Below are positions 26,407 through 34,861 of a stretch of DNA of 64,000 nucleotides, one piece after another. Position 1 is the first letter of the stretch; every line of letters starts with the position of its first letter. The position numbers and the translations under genes are program-made. This stretch comes from Streptomyces griseosporeus (lineage in GTDB: Bacteria > Actinomycetota > Actinomycetes > Streptomycetales > Streptomycetaceae). A model generated the notes under the pieces. That model was given only the letters and a program-made list of their open reading frames with translations. It did not search any database and had not been told where the DNA came from. The stretch spans positions 1,054,001 through 1,118,000 of the forward strand of contig NZ_BNBR01000001.1 in the NCBI RefSeq assembly GCF_014656055.1, given 5' to 3'.

Positions 26407-27407
26407 TGGGGGTGCGCGCGCTGCTGGTCCAGGCCGGGGAGCGGCTCGTGGTCGACTGCCGCTGGTCCCCCGTCGCCCGGCTGCTGGCGGAGGGCGGCGC
26501 CGGCGCCTGGCGGCCCGCCGACGGGACCGGGGCCGACGTGCGGGTCGAGGTGGAACCGCAGCACCGTCCCTTCGACATCCGCGGGTGGCGGCCGCTCGCC
26601 CGCGGCGCTCACGTCCGGGATCGTTCCGTGGTGCTGCACAACGCTTGCGGGAGCGGTTTCGACCTGTGCCTGACCGTCGTCGCCGAGCAGCTGCAGGTGC
26701 GGGCCCGGTGGCGGCCTCCGGCCCGGGAACGGATCGCCGCGCGGCTGCTGCGCTCCCGGTTCCACCTGCTGGTCCGCGCGGTCCTGCTGCAGTACCCGGC
26801 GCTGTGGTGGGCCGGGCACCACGGCCGGGTGCCCCTCCACGCCGGAGCCGTGACCCTCGGCGGCTCGGTCCCGCTGCTGGCCGGACCGGGCGGGACGGGC
26901 CGCTCCACCCTGCTGCTGCGGGCCGTCGCCGACGGGGGGCGCGCCTGCGCCGACAACCTGTGCGTCACCGACGGCCGGGATGTGTTCGGGCTGGTCGAAC
27001 CGGTGCGGGTGGAGGGCGGCGGCGGCCGGCGGATGGCGTACGGGCGCTCCGAACGCCCGCTGCCGAGCCGGGTGGACAGCCTGCGCCCGGACCGGCTGGT
27101 GGTGCTGTGCCGGCGCCCCGGCGCACGGCCGTCGGTACGCCCCGCCGACCCCGCACAAGCGGCGCGGTCGCTGGTCGCCGGCACCTACATGGCAGGTGAG
27201 CTGCGACGGTACTGGCCCTTCGCGGCGGCACTGGCGCTCGGCACCGGCCTGGGGCCGGCGCATCCGCCGGTCACCGGGGCCGCGCAGGAGCTCGCCCACC
27301 TGCTCCCCGCCGACGAACTGGTGCTCGGGGACCGGCCGGACGAAGGACTCGCCGCACTGTACGGCCTGGTCTCCAGGCCCGTCGCACGGACGGAGGAGCG
27401 GCCATGA
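26406..27407 (+). CDS. HprK-like P-loop protein
   Basis: 333 residues. The central block 'VPLHAGAVTLGGSVPLLAGPGGTGRSTLLLR' region (residues about 142-172) follows the pattern of HPr-kinase-related proteins: a L-H-A-x-A-V lead-in and then a P-loop. The Walker A Lys is replaced by Arg166 (GPGGTGRST), which usually weakens nucleotide hydrolysis. 'GRACADNLCVTDG' resembles the following D-D sensing block. HprK-like proteins are known in some exopolysaccharide and RiPP loci with unclear roles. It overlaps both neighbours by 1-4 bases in the export operon, so it is probably part of the machinery. Confidence 0.65.
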   Translation: MGVRALLVQAGERLVVDCRWSPVARLLAEGGAGAWRPADGTGADVRVEVEPQHRPFDIRGWRPLARGAHVRDRSVVLHNACGSGFDLCLTVVAEQLQVRARWRPPARERIAARLLRSRFHLLVRAVLLQYPALWWAGHHGRVPLHAGAVTLGGSVPLLAGPGGTGRSTLLLRAVADGGRACADNLCVTDGRDVFGLVEPVRVEGGGGRRMAYGRSERPLPSRVDSLRPDRLVVLCRRPGARPSVRPADPAQAARSLVAGTYMAGELRRYWPFAAALALGTGLGPAHPPVTGAAQELAHLLPADELVLGDRPDEGLAALYGLVSRPVARTEERP

Positions 27408-28534
27408 CCGCACGGACGGTGGCGGTCGTCGTCACCCGGTTCGAGGCCGGCGCCGGCGTCGTGGCGCTGCGCGGCGCCCTGGGCCTGGATCCCGCGGCAT
27501 TCCGCCCGACGATCGTCACCGGACGCGGCGAGCGGCTGCTCGGCGTCGCCCGTGAAGCCGGCATCGAGGTGGTCGTCGAGCCCGCGCTGGTCTCGCCCGT
27601 CTCCCCCGCCGACGACGTGCGGGCCCTGCACCGGCTGACGCGGCTCTTCGCCCGCCGCCGGTTCGACGTGGTGCACACGCACAGCGCCAAGGCGGGCGCA
27701 CTGGGACGGCTCGCCGCGCACCGCACGGGCGTCCCGCGCATCGTGCACACCTTCCACGGTCTGCCCTACCACAAGTTCGAGTCCGCCGCGCGGCGCGGTC
27801 TGTACGCGGGCATCGAGCGGCGGCTCGGACGCTGCACGGACGTGGCGCTGTGCGTGGGAACGGCGGTCTCCGTGGAAGTGATCAGGCGCGGTCTGGTGGC
27901 CCCGGAGCGGGTGCGCACGATCGGGGTGCCGGTCGGACAGGACGCGCCCGTCAGGACTCCGGCCGCGCGGTCCCGGGCCCGCGCCGCGCTCGGTCTGACC
28001 GGCCCGGGGCCGGTGGTGGGCGCGGTCGGCCGCCTGGCGTACCAGAAACATCCGGAGGCGTTCGTCCGGGCACTGGCCGCGCTGCGCCACCGCCCCGGCC
28101 TGACCGGGGTGTGGCTCGGTGGCGGCGAACTCGCCGGCGAGGTGAGCCGGCTGGCGGAGCGGGACGGGGCTCCGGTGCTGTTTCCCGGGGAGCGTGCCGA
28201 CGTCCCGGACCTGCTGCCCGCCTTCGACGTCTTCGCGCTGCCGAGCCGCTACGAGGGACTGCCGGTCGCCGTCGTCGAGGCGATGGTGTGCGGCATACCG
28301 GTGGTGGCGACGGCCGTCAACGCCGTACCGGACGTGGTGGTGCCGGGGCGCACGGGGCTGCTGGTGCCGCCGCAGCGGCCCGACGCGCTCGCGAGGGCCG
28401 TCGCCCATCTGCTGGACCACCCGCGCGAGGCCGCCCGCATGGTCGCCGAGGCCCGCGCCCGGATCGACGACCGCTTCACCGCGAAGACCCTGAGCGAGGA
28501 CCTGTCCGCGGCCTACACCCCCGAAAGCCCCTGA
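27404..28534 (+). CDS. GT4-type glycosyltransferase
   Basis: 376 residues with the GT-B fold of family 4. It has an N-terminal acceptor domain ('DVVHTHSAKAGALGRLAA', 'IVHTFHGLPYHKFES') and a C-terminal donor domain ('VGAVGRLAYQKHPEAF', 'FALPSRYEGLPVAVVEAM', which holds the E-x7-E motif, and 'GRTGLLVPPQ'). It should add a sugar to the lipid-linked repeat unit at the inner membrane face. The start overlaps the preceding stop (ATGA at 27404). Confidence 0.92.
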   Translation: MTARTVAVVVTRFEAGAGVVALRGALGLDPAAFRPTIVTGRGERLLGVAREAGIEVVVEPALVSPVSPADDVRALHRLTRLFARRRFDVVHTHSAKAGALGRLAAHRTGVPRIVHTFHGLPYHKFESAARRGLYAGIERRLGRCTDVALCVGTAVSVEVIRRGLVAPERVRTIGVPVGQDAPVRTPAARSRARAALGLTGPGPVVGAVGRLAYQKHPEAFVRALAALRHRPGLTGVWLGGGELAGEVSRLAERDGAPVLFPGERADVPDLLPAFDVFALPSRYEGLPVAVVEAMVCGIPVVATAVNAVPDVVVPGRTGLLVPPQRPDALARAVAHLLDHPREAARMVAEARARIDDRFTAKTLSEDLSAAYTPESP

Positions 28535-28551
28535 ACCGAGGAGCGGGCGAC

Positions 28552-29991
28552 ATGCACGTCGACATCATCGGCGGTCCGGCCGCCGACCCACGCACCGGCC
28601 TCACGGTGTTCGACAGCACCGAGGCCCCGGCCGACCTCGCGCTGCTGGAGCGGGTGCGCCGGGGCACCGAGACCGCGGACCTGGCGGCGCCGCCCGTGGT
28701 CCTGCCCGACTTCTGCCACAAGGGCAAGTCGGAGATGCCCTCCAGCATCGCGGTGGCCACCAGGGGCGCGATCCGCCCGGCCCTCACCGACGCCGCGCTC
28801 AACTGCGGCATGGCCCTCGCCGTGCTGGACGTGCCCCGGCCCTCGGAGGCCGCCGTGGAGGAGTTCTACCGGCGAGTGCGGCAGCGTTATCCCGAGCCGC
28901 CCCGCTGGAAGGCCGAGCTCAGCCGCGCCGAGGTGCTGCGCGCCGCGGTCGAGGGAGCAGGCTTCGCCGCCGAGCGGTTCGGTATCGACCCCGCCGACGT
29001 GGAGCACATCGAGGAGTTCGGTCACCTGCCGGTCGAGGAGTACGGAGGTGCCGCGCGCGCTCGCCGTGAGCTGCCCTGGCTGTGTGTGCAGCTGGCCCGC
29101 CTGCGGTTCGGCGGCATCGGGCCCAGCACGCACTTCCTCGAACTCCAGGAGGTCGAGGAGGTGCTGGAACCGGACACCGCCGCACGGCTCGGCATACGGC
29201 AGGGTCAGGTCACGCTCCAGTACCACAACGGCGGAGGGGTGCTCACCGGCCAGCTGGGCGAGCTGTACGCCCGCCGGCAGGCCGCCTCGCGGCTGCTGCG
29301 CACCGAGATGGCCGTGCAGAAGCCGCTCACCCATCTGCTGCGGGCGGGAGGGCCGGCAGAGCTGCGGCGCCGGTACGCCGCGTACTTCCGGCACGGCTGC
29401 CCGTCGGTGCCGGTCGAGGGCGACGAGGGCCGGCGGGTGCTGCTCGCCCAGCGGCTCGCGATGAACTACGGCTTCGCCTACCGCCTCGCCACCTACGCCT
29501 CGTTGCGCGCCTTCGCCCGGCTGGCCTTCGGGGCCTCCCTGCGGCTGGTCGTCGACTCCCCCCACAACTCCATCTACGAGGAAGTCGTCGACGGCCGACC
29601 CGCGTTCGTGCACCGGCACAACGCGGCCCGCGCCTGGACCCCGGAGATGATGGCCGGCCATCCCGCCTTCGCCCAGACCGGCCAGCCGCTGCTGGTGCCC
29701 GGCACCAACCGCACGTCCTCGTTCCTGTGTGTACCGGCCCCGCAGGCACACCGGAGCCTCTACACCGCCTGCCACGGCACCGGCAGCATCATCGGCGCCT
29801 TCGCGCGCAGCGGCCGCAGCGGGCCGGACCCGTTGCGCCGCTCCACGGTCCGCTTCACCTACGACCGGGCCGCACCGCGCGTCGTCCCTCAGCTCGACGA
29901 CGTCGGAGTGGACGCCGCGGTGGCCATCCTCACGGGCAGCGGCCTGGTCAGGCCGGTCGCCCGGCTCCGGCCGTTCGCGGTGCTGTCATGA
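28552..29991 (+). CDS. Divergent RtcB-family protein embedded in the polysaccharide operon
   Basis: 479 residues, similar to archaeal RtcB length. The RtcB series of motifs is readable in order: 'FCHKGKSEMPSS' (54-65), 'ALNCGMAL' with Cys85, 'STHFLELQEV' with His194, 'LQYHNGGG' with His225, 'DSPHNSIYEE' with His338, 'VHRHNAARAW', 'GQPLLVPGTNRTSSF' and 'ACHGTGS' with His408, the position guanylated in true ligases. Departures are clear: the metal Asp three residues before the Cys is Ala82, the Asn before His194 is Thr193, and the HGAGR motif ends in Ser. RtcB joins RNA 2',3'-cyclic phosphate ends; here it lies between a GT4 and a sugar-kinase-like gene and overlaps the latter by 4 bases. Confidence 0.8.
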   Translation: MHVDIIGGPAADPRTGLTVFDSTEAPADLALLERVRRGTETADLAAPPVVLPDFCHKGKSEMPSSIAVATRGAIRPALTDAALNCGMALAVLDVPRPSEAAVEEFYRRVRQRYPEPPRWKAELSRAEVLRAAVEGAGFAAERFGIDPADVEHIEEFGHLPVEEYGGAARARRELPWLCVQLARLRFGGIGPSTHFLELQEVEEVLEPDTAARLGIRQGQVTLQYHNGGGVLTGQLGELYARRQAASRLLRTEMAVQKPLTHLLRAGGPAELRRRYAAYFRHGCPSVPVEGDEGRRVLLAQRLAMNYGFAYRLATYASLRAFARLAFGASLRLVVDSPHNSIYEEVVDGRPAFVHRHNAARAWTPEMMAGHPAFAQTGQPLLVPGTNRTSSFLCVPAPQAHRSLYTACHGTGSIIGAFARSGRSGPDPLRRSTVRFTYDRAAPRVVPQLDDVGVDAAVAILTGSGLVRPVARLRPFAVLS

Positions 29992-31238
29992 CGATGGCAC
30001 CGGCGGACGAGCGGACGTGGCACGGACTGCTGCCTCCCGGACGGAGGTACGTGGCACTGCCGTCCCGGGCGCATCCGATCGTGGTGGCCGAGGACCGGGC
30101 GCCGGTGCTGTCCTACGTCCGCGAGTCCCTGCTCGCCGTTCCGCCGCCGCTGCCGGCCTGGCTGTACCCGACGGCCCGGGCGGCCCTGTCCGTGCCGGCC
30201 CTGCCGCGCCGGCTCCCCGGCGTGGCCCTGAGCACCCCGGAGGGCGCCGACGTCACGGCGGACGCGGCGCTCGGCGGCATCGGCCGGCTGACCGCGACCG
30301 GGGCGGTGGTGCTGCTGGACCACAGCCACGACCCGGCGGCCCGGCTGATCCTGCTGGTGTTCCCGCCCGGCTCCCGGCGCCCCGCGCTCGCCGTGAAGGT
30401 GCCGGTCACCACGTCGGCGGCCCAGGGCGTCCTGCGGGAGGCCCAACGGCTGCGCGCGGTACTGGACTTGCCGCTTCGCGCCGCCCGCCCCGCCGTACCG
30501 ACCGTGATGGGCCTCCTGCGGCACGAAGGCAGGCCGGCTCTGGTGACCACCGCGCTGCCGGGCACGCCGATGCTGGTCGCCTACCACCGCCCCGGCCACC
30601 ACGCGCGGCCGGCGCCGGTGTGCGCCGACTTCGCCGCCGCCGCCCACTGGCTGGCGGCTCTGCAGTCGGCCACGACCGGTACGGTCGCGCCGCTCGGGCT
30701 CGCGCCCGGCGTCACCGAGGCGCTGGAGAACCGGCTGGACCGCCCGGCCCGCGTCCGGCTGCACGCCCTGGGACGGCGGCTGCGGGAGTATGCGGCGCCG
30801 CGCACAGCGGTGCACGGCGACTTCTGGCCCGGGAACGTCCTGGTGAGCGGTGGGCGGGTGACCGGTGTCATCGACTGGGAGCGGGCGAGGCGCGCGGGCG
30901 GTCCCCTGGCCGATCCCGCGCGGTTCGTCGTGGCGTACAGCGAGTACCTCGACCGCCGCACCCGGCCCGGCCACCGGGTGCCGGGGCACCCCGGACTGGT
31001 GGCCGGCCCGCCGGGGACCGCCCTGGCGTACGCCCTGCACGGCACCGGCTGGTACCCGCACCTGGTCGGCGCCTTCCTGACGGCGGCGCTCCGCCGCCTG
31101 GGGCTGCCGGCCGCCTGCGGGCGGGACGCCGTCCTGGCGGAGCTGGCCGCCGTGGCCGCCGAGGCCGAGGACCCCGGCTTCGCCCGGGCGCAGACGGAGG
31201 CCTTCACCCGTCTGGTCCTCACCGAGGAGGGGCCATGA
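29988..31238 (+). CDS. APH/choline-kinase-like phosphotransferase
   Basis: 416 residues. The protein-kinase-like fold of aminoglycoside phosphotransferases is visible: Lys137 in 'ALAVKVPV', Glu151 in 'LREAQRL', the catalytic loop 'HGDFWPGN' (276-283) and the metal Asp296 in 'GVIDWERA'. About 90 extra N-terminal residues precede the kinase core. Such enzymes phosphorylate hydroxyls of sugars, choline or antibiotics. Inside a surface-polymer operon a phosphosugar or phosphocholine-like decoration is more plausible than resistance. The start overlaps the preceding stop by 4 bases, as does its own stop with the next gene. Confidence 0.85.
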   Translation: MTMAPADERTWHGLLPPGRRYVALPSRAHPIVVAEDRAPVLSYVRESLLAVPPPLPAWLYPTARAALSVPALPRRLPGVALSTPEGADVTADAALGGIGRLTATGAVVLLDHSHDPAARLILLVFPPGSRRPALAVKVPVTTSAAQGVLREAQRLRAVLDLPLRAARPAVPTVMGLLRHEGRPALVTTALPGTPMLVAYHRPGHHARPAPVCADFAAAAHWLAALQSATTGTVAPLGLAPGVTEALENRLDRPARVRLHALGRRLREYAAPRTAVHGDFWPGNVLVSGGRVTGVIDWERARRAGGPLADPARFVVAYSEYLDRRTRPGHRVPGHPGLVAGPPGTALAYALHGTGWYPHLVGAFLTAALRRLGLPAACGRDAVLAELAAVAAEAEDPGFARAQTEAFTRLVLTEEGP

Positions 31239-32554
31239 CCGTCGCGACCGCAGCCGCGCGGCCCCTCGCTCCGGCCACCGCCGCCCGGTACGAGACGCTC
31301 ACCCGGACCACGGCGGCGCTGGCCTGCTGCGCCATGGTCATGCAGCCGATCCTGCGGCCCGCGGGGCCCGGCAACAGCAGTCCGGTGGACCTGCTGACGG
31401 TCGCCACGGTGCTGATGAGCCTGCTGTGGGCCGCGACCTGCGGACGGCGGCTGGGGGCACCCTACGGGGTGGCCGGTGCCCTGATGCTGCTGAGCGGCTG
31501 CCTCGCGGGCCTGTCCGGACCGCTGCCGGGCACCTCTTTGATGAACGTCAGCAAAGAGGTGCTCCTGCTGGCCTGGTGCGTGGCGTTGTACAACCTGGCG
31601 CGGCGGCCGGGCGTCCTGCGCCTGCTGCTGTCGGTGTTCGCCTACGCCGCCGTGGTGTGGGCCGCGGTCCTGGTCGCGGCGACGCTCGGGCACGTCACCG
31701 CGATCGAGGGCGTCTCGCCCACCGAGGGCGACCGCCGGCTGTTCACCCTGGGCGACCCCAACTACGCCGCCACCTACTGGGTGGTGTCGGTGTTCGTGGT
31801 GTACGCCGCCCAGCGGCCCCGGACCCGGGCGGTCCGCTGGTGCGGATACGCCCTGCTCTGCTGGGCGCTGCTGCTCAGCCAGTCCAACGGCGGGTTCCTC
31901 GATCTGTGCGTGGGGCTGGTGTTCCTCGCCGTGTACGCCGCGCACCGCAAGGGCGGCACGGCCGCCGCGGCGGTCGTGCTGCTGACCGTGCTGCTCGCGG
32001 TCGGCGGGGCGATCACCACGGCGCCGCTCGCCCAGGTGCAGGACTGGGCGCGGCTGTCGCCGCACGCGGAGCTGGTCAACACGCTGGGCCGCAGCGGGGC
32101 GAGCACCGAGCAGCGGGGCACGCTCGTGCGCGAGAGCCTCCAGCTCTACGAGCGGCAGTGGATGACCGGCTCGGGGCCGGGGACCACCAAACAGCTCCTG
32201 ACCGACCGCCAGTTCGAGTACGCCAAAGAGGCACACGACGACTACCTGGCGGCCCTGACCGAGCGCGGCCCGCTCGGGGTGGCCGGGCTGCTGACCTTGA
32301 TGGCGTCGGCCGCCTGGCGCTCGGCGCGGGCGCTCCGGGCGCCCCCAGGCAGCGGCTTCGCCGAGCAGGTACCCCGGCCGGCCGGACTGGTCGCGGCGCT
32401 GCTGGGGCTGGCCGTGGCGGGTGCCTACTACGAGGTACTGCACTTCCGCTTCCTGTGGGTGCTGCTGGCGTTCGTGGCGGTGCTGGCCTCGGCCCCCGAC
32501 CCGGACGGCACGCCGGGTCCCGCGGAAGCGGGCCGCACCGGGGATGCGCCATGA
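31235..32554 (+). CDS. Wzy/O-antigen ligase-like polymerase
   Basis: 439 residues, about ten to twelve membrane helices. A large extracytoplasmic loop holds 'STEQRGTLVRESLQLY' and 'MTGSGPGTTKQLL', with the G-x-G-x-G and a following 'EAHDDYLAALTERGPLGV', the typical Wzy_C/WaaL block whose His and Arg are thought to act in polymerisation. It should polymerise lipid-linked repeat units on the outer face of the membrane. ATGA overlaps at both ends tie it to the kinase-like and flippase genes. Confidence 0.88.
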   Translation: MTVATAAARPLAPATAARYETLTRTTAALACCAMVMQPILRPAGPGNSSPVDLLTVATVLMSLLWAATCGRRLGAPYGVAGALMLLSGCLAGLSGPLPGTSLMNVSKEVLLLAWCVALYNLARRPGVLRLLLSVFAYAAVVWAAVLVAATLGHVTAIEGVSPTEGDRRLFTLGDPNYAATYWVVSVFVVYAAQRPRTRAVRWCGYALLCWALLLSQSNGGFLDLCVGLVFLAVYAAHRKGGTAAAAVVLLTVLLAVGGAITTAPLAQVQDWARLSPHAELVNTLGRSGASTEQRGTLVRESLQLYERQWMTGSGPGTTKQLLTDRQFEYAKEAHDDYLAALTERGPLGVAGLLTLMASAAWRSARALRAPPGSGFAEQVPRPAGLVAALLGLAVAGAYYEVLHFRFLWVLLAFVAVLASAPDPDGTPGPAEAGRTGDAP

Positions 32555-33966
32555 CGACTCGGTTGAGGGCGGCTGCCCTGGGACGGCGCAGCGTGGCCGG
32601 GAACCTGGCCGCGCAGGGCGCCGCCATGTGCCTGGTGTTCGTGGCCAGCCTGCTGGTGGCCCGGCTGGCCGGCGCCGAGGTGCTCGGTGAGTACGCGCTG
32701 CTGCGCGTGCTGCCCTGGCTCACCGGTGTGCTCGTCAGCTGCGGACTGCCCCTGGCCAGCACCTACTTCCTGGCCGGCGAGACGCGCGAGGACCCCCGGC
32801 TGCGGCCGACACTGGCACTGCTGGCCGCAGCCGGGGCCGTGGGCGGTGCGCTGCTGTGGCTCGCGGTCGTGCCCCTGCTCGACCGGTTCTTCACCACGGT
32901 GCCGCGCTGGCAGCTGGCGCTGATGGCGGGGGCGGTGGTCACGCAGCTGCTCACGGTGTGGGGCAAGGCCTGCTGCCAGGGCGCAGCCGACATGCGGGGC
33001 GCCGGCCTCGTCATCGTCGCCGAGGAACTGCTCTTCCTGCCCGCCTACGGAATCGCTCTGTGGACCGGTCTGCACGGGTCCAGTGCGGTGATCGCCGGGC
33101 TGCTGGGCGGCGGCGTCGCGGCCATGACCGTGTCGCTGGGCCGGCTGGCGAGCACCGGGTTCGCCCGCGGCTGGGGCCGCGTCTCGCGGCCGCTGGCGGC
33201 CGAAGTGCTGGGCTACGGAGCCCGCGGCCAGCTCGGCAACTTCCTGATGCTGGTCAACCTCCGGCTGGACTTCCTGATCGTGGGCGCACTGTCCGGACCC
33301 GCGGTGCTGGGCGTGTACGCGGTCGCCTCCAAGTTCGCTGAGCTGATGCGGCTGCCGGCCGTGGCACTCCACTACGTGCTCTGTCCGCGCTTCGCGCGTG
33401 CGACGGCGCAGGCGGCCGGCGCCGAGATGCGCCGCTTCCTGCCGAGGGCCGCCGCCCTCACCGCGGCGCTGGTCCCGCCGCTGGCCGGCGCCTCCGTGCT
33501 CGCCCTGCCGGTGCTGTACGGCCGGGCGTTCGACAGCGCCGTGGTCCCTGCCTGCATTCTGCTCGCGGGTCTGGCCGTCGAGGGCGCGGCAGCCGTCTCG
33601 ACCGCCTTCCTGTTCGGCGTCCGCCGGCCCGGACTGATCTCCTGGGGCATGGGGGCCGGCGTGGTCGTGACCGTCGTCCTGGACGTCGTGCTGATTCCCC
33701 GGTACGGAGCGACCGGTGCGGCGGTCGCCTCCAGTACCGCGTATCTGGCCACCACCGGCGTGCTGGTGGCCATCGCCCGTGCCGTGGCCGCTCCCGGCAC
33801 CCGACCCCTGAGGAACCGCCATGTGTTCGGCATCCGTTCCATCCGCTTCCGCACGGCCGACCGGCCGCGTCGTCCTCATCGGCGCCGTGCACGAGGCACA
33901 GGCGGTACTGGAGGCTCTGCTCCACTCGCCGCTGGTCCGGCCGGCGGCGGTGATCACACCCCCTGA
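32551..33966 (+). CDS. Wzx-like polysaccharide flippase (MOP superfamily)
   Basis: 471 residues, about 12-14 membrane helices from residue 15 to about 415, with the usual oligosaccharyl-lipid flippase pattern 'GNFLMLVNLRLDFLIVGALSGPAVLGVYAVASKFAEL' region in the middle. It should move the undecaprenyl-linked unit across the membrane. The last 49 codons, Arg/Gly-rich, overlap the formyltransferase gene by 146 bases in another frame. The overlap is real in the sense that no earlier in-frame stop exists, so either the tail is tolerated or one start is misplaced. Confidence 0.88.
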   Translation: MTTRLRAAALGRRSVAGNLAAQGAAMCLVFVASLLVARLAGAEVLGEYALLRVLPWLTGVLVSCGLPLASTYFLAGETREDPRLRPTLALLAAAGAVGGALLWLAVVPLLDRFFTTVPRWQLALMAGAVVTQLLTVWGKACCQGAADMRGAGLVIVAEELLFLPAYGIALWTGLHGSSAVIAGLLGGGVAAMTVSLGRLASTGFARGWGRVSRPLAAEVLGYGARGQLGNFLMLVNLRLDFLIVGALSGPAVLGVYAVASKFAELMRLPAVALHYVLCPRFARATAQAAGAEMRRFLPRAAALTAALVPPLAGASVLALPVLYGRAFDSAVVPACILLAGLAVEGAAAVSTAFLFGVRRPGLISWGMGAGVVVTVVLDVVLIPRYGATGAAVASSTAYLATTGVLVAIARAVAAPGTRPLRNRHVFGIRSIRFRTADRPRRPHRRRARGTGGTGGSAPLAAGPAGGGDHTP

Positions 33967-34861
33967 CGAGGAACGCCGGCGCCTGTCGGGGGCGGCCGAT
34001 CTCGCGGGGCCCGCCGCGGCGGCGGGCATTCCCGTGCTGCGCGAGGGCGACGTCAACAGGCCCGAGGTGGTGGCGTTCGTACGGGCTCTGGACCCGGATC
34101 TGGTGGTCGCCGTCGGCTGGACCCGGCTGCTCGGCCAGGACCTGCTGTCCGTACCCCGGCACGGCTGCGTCGGCTTCCACGCGTCACTGCTGCCGCAGCA
34201 CCGCGGGCGCGCTCCGGTGAACTGGGCGATCCTGCGCGGGGAGACCGTCACGGGCAACACCATGATGCTGCTCGACCCCGGTGCCGACACCGGCGACATC
34301 GTCGACCAGCGCCGGGTGTCCATCGGCCCGGAGGACACGTGCGCCACGGTGTACGAACGGGTGGCGCGGGCCGGCGCCGAGATGCTGCTCGCGCATCTGC
34401 CGGCGCTGCTCACGGGGAACGCCCCGCGCCGTCCGCAGGATCCCGCCGCCGGTGACGTGCTGCCCCGGCGCACGCCCGCCATGGGGGTCATCGACTGGGA
34501 CCGGCCACCGCGGGCCGTGCACGACTGGGTGCGGGCACTTTCCGTCCCGTATCCGGGCGCGTTCGGGCTGCTGGACGGCGAGCGGGTGATGGTCTGGCGG
34601 ACACGGCCCCCGCGCCGCGAGGAACCCGAGGGGGCGCCCGGCCTCGTGCTCGACGTGGAGCCGGGCGGGGTCCGCGTCGCCGCACGGGGCGGCAGCCTGC
34701 TGGTCACCGAGATGAGCGGTCGGGGCGAGCCGCCGCAGCCCGCCGCCGCCTGGGCCCGCCGAGCGGGGCTGCGGCCCGGGGCCCGGTTCGCCGCCGTTCC
34801 GCCCGAGGTCGCCCGCTGGGTGCTCGGCCACGGCCCCAGGCCCCAGGAGGTGGCCTGGTGA
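33821..34861 (+). CDS. Formyltransferase-family enzyme (sugar N-formyltransferase-like)
   Basis: 346 residues. The N-terminal domain is a formyltransferase fold with 'VGFHASLLPQHRGRAPVNWAI' region (His120), and 'LDPGADTGDIVDQ' carries the catalytic Asp; the Asn of the classic N-x-H is Gly118, as remembered for some sugar formyltransferases. A C-terminal domain follows 'DWDRPPRAVHDWVRALS', like methionyl-tRNA formyltransferase. In surface-polysaccharide loci such enzymes use N10-formyl-THF to formylate amino sugars, which fits the aminotransferase-dehydratase fusion nearby. The ATG has a GAGGA site; the start lies inside the flippase gene. Confidence 0.82.
   Translation: MCSASVPSASARPTGRVVLIGAVHEAQAVLEALLHSPLVRPAAVITPPDEERRRLSGAADLAGPAAAAGIPVLREGDVNRPEVVAFVRALDPDLVVAVGWTRLLGQDLLSVPRHGCVGFHASLLPQHRGRAPVNWAILRGETVTGNTMMLLDPGADTGDIVDQRRVSIGPEDTCATVYERVARAGAEMLLAHLPALLTGNAPRRPQDPAAGDVLPRRTPAMGVIDWDRPPRAVHDWVRALSVPYPGAFGLLDGERVMVWRTRPPRREEPEGAPGLVLDVEPGGVRVAARGGSLLVTEMSGRGEPPQPAAAWARRAGLRPGARFAAVPPEVARWVLGHGPRPQEVAW

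Noticed and set aside
28552..29991. Ordinary housekeeping RtcB RNA ligase
   Set aside because: The changed metal Asp, changed Asn and lost Arg of the HGAGR motif, and the operon context, argue against a standard ligase, though RNA joining is not ruled out.
29988..31238. Aminoglycoside resistance gene
   Set aside because: The APH fold is shared by many small-molecule kinases, and tight coupling to polysaccharide genes makes a role in polymer modification more likely.
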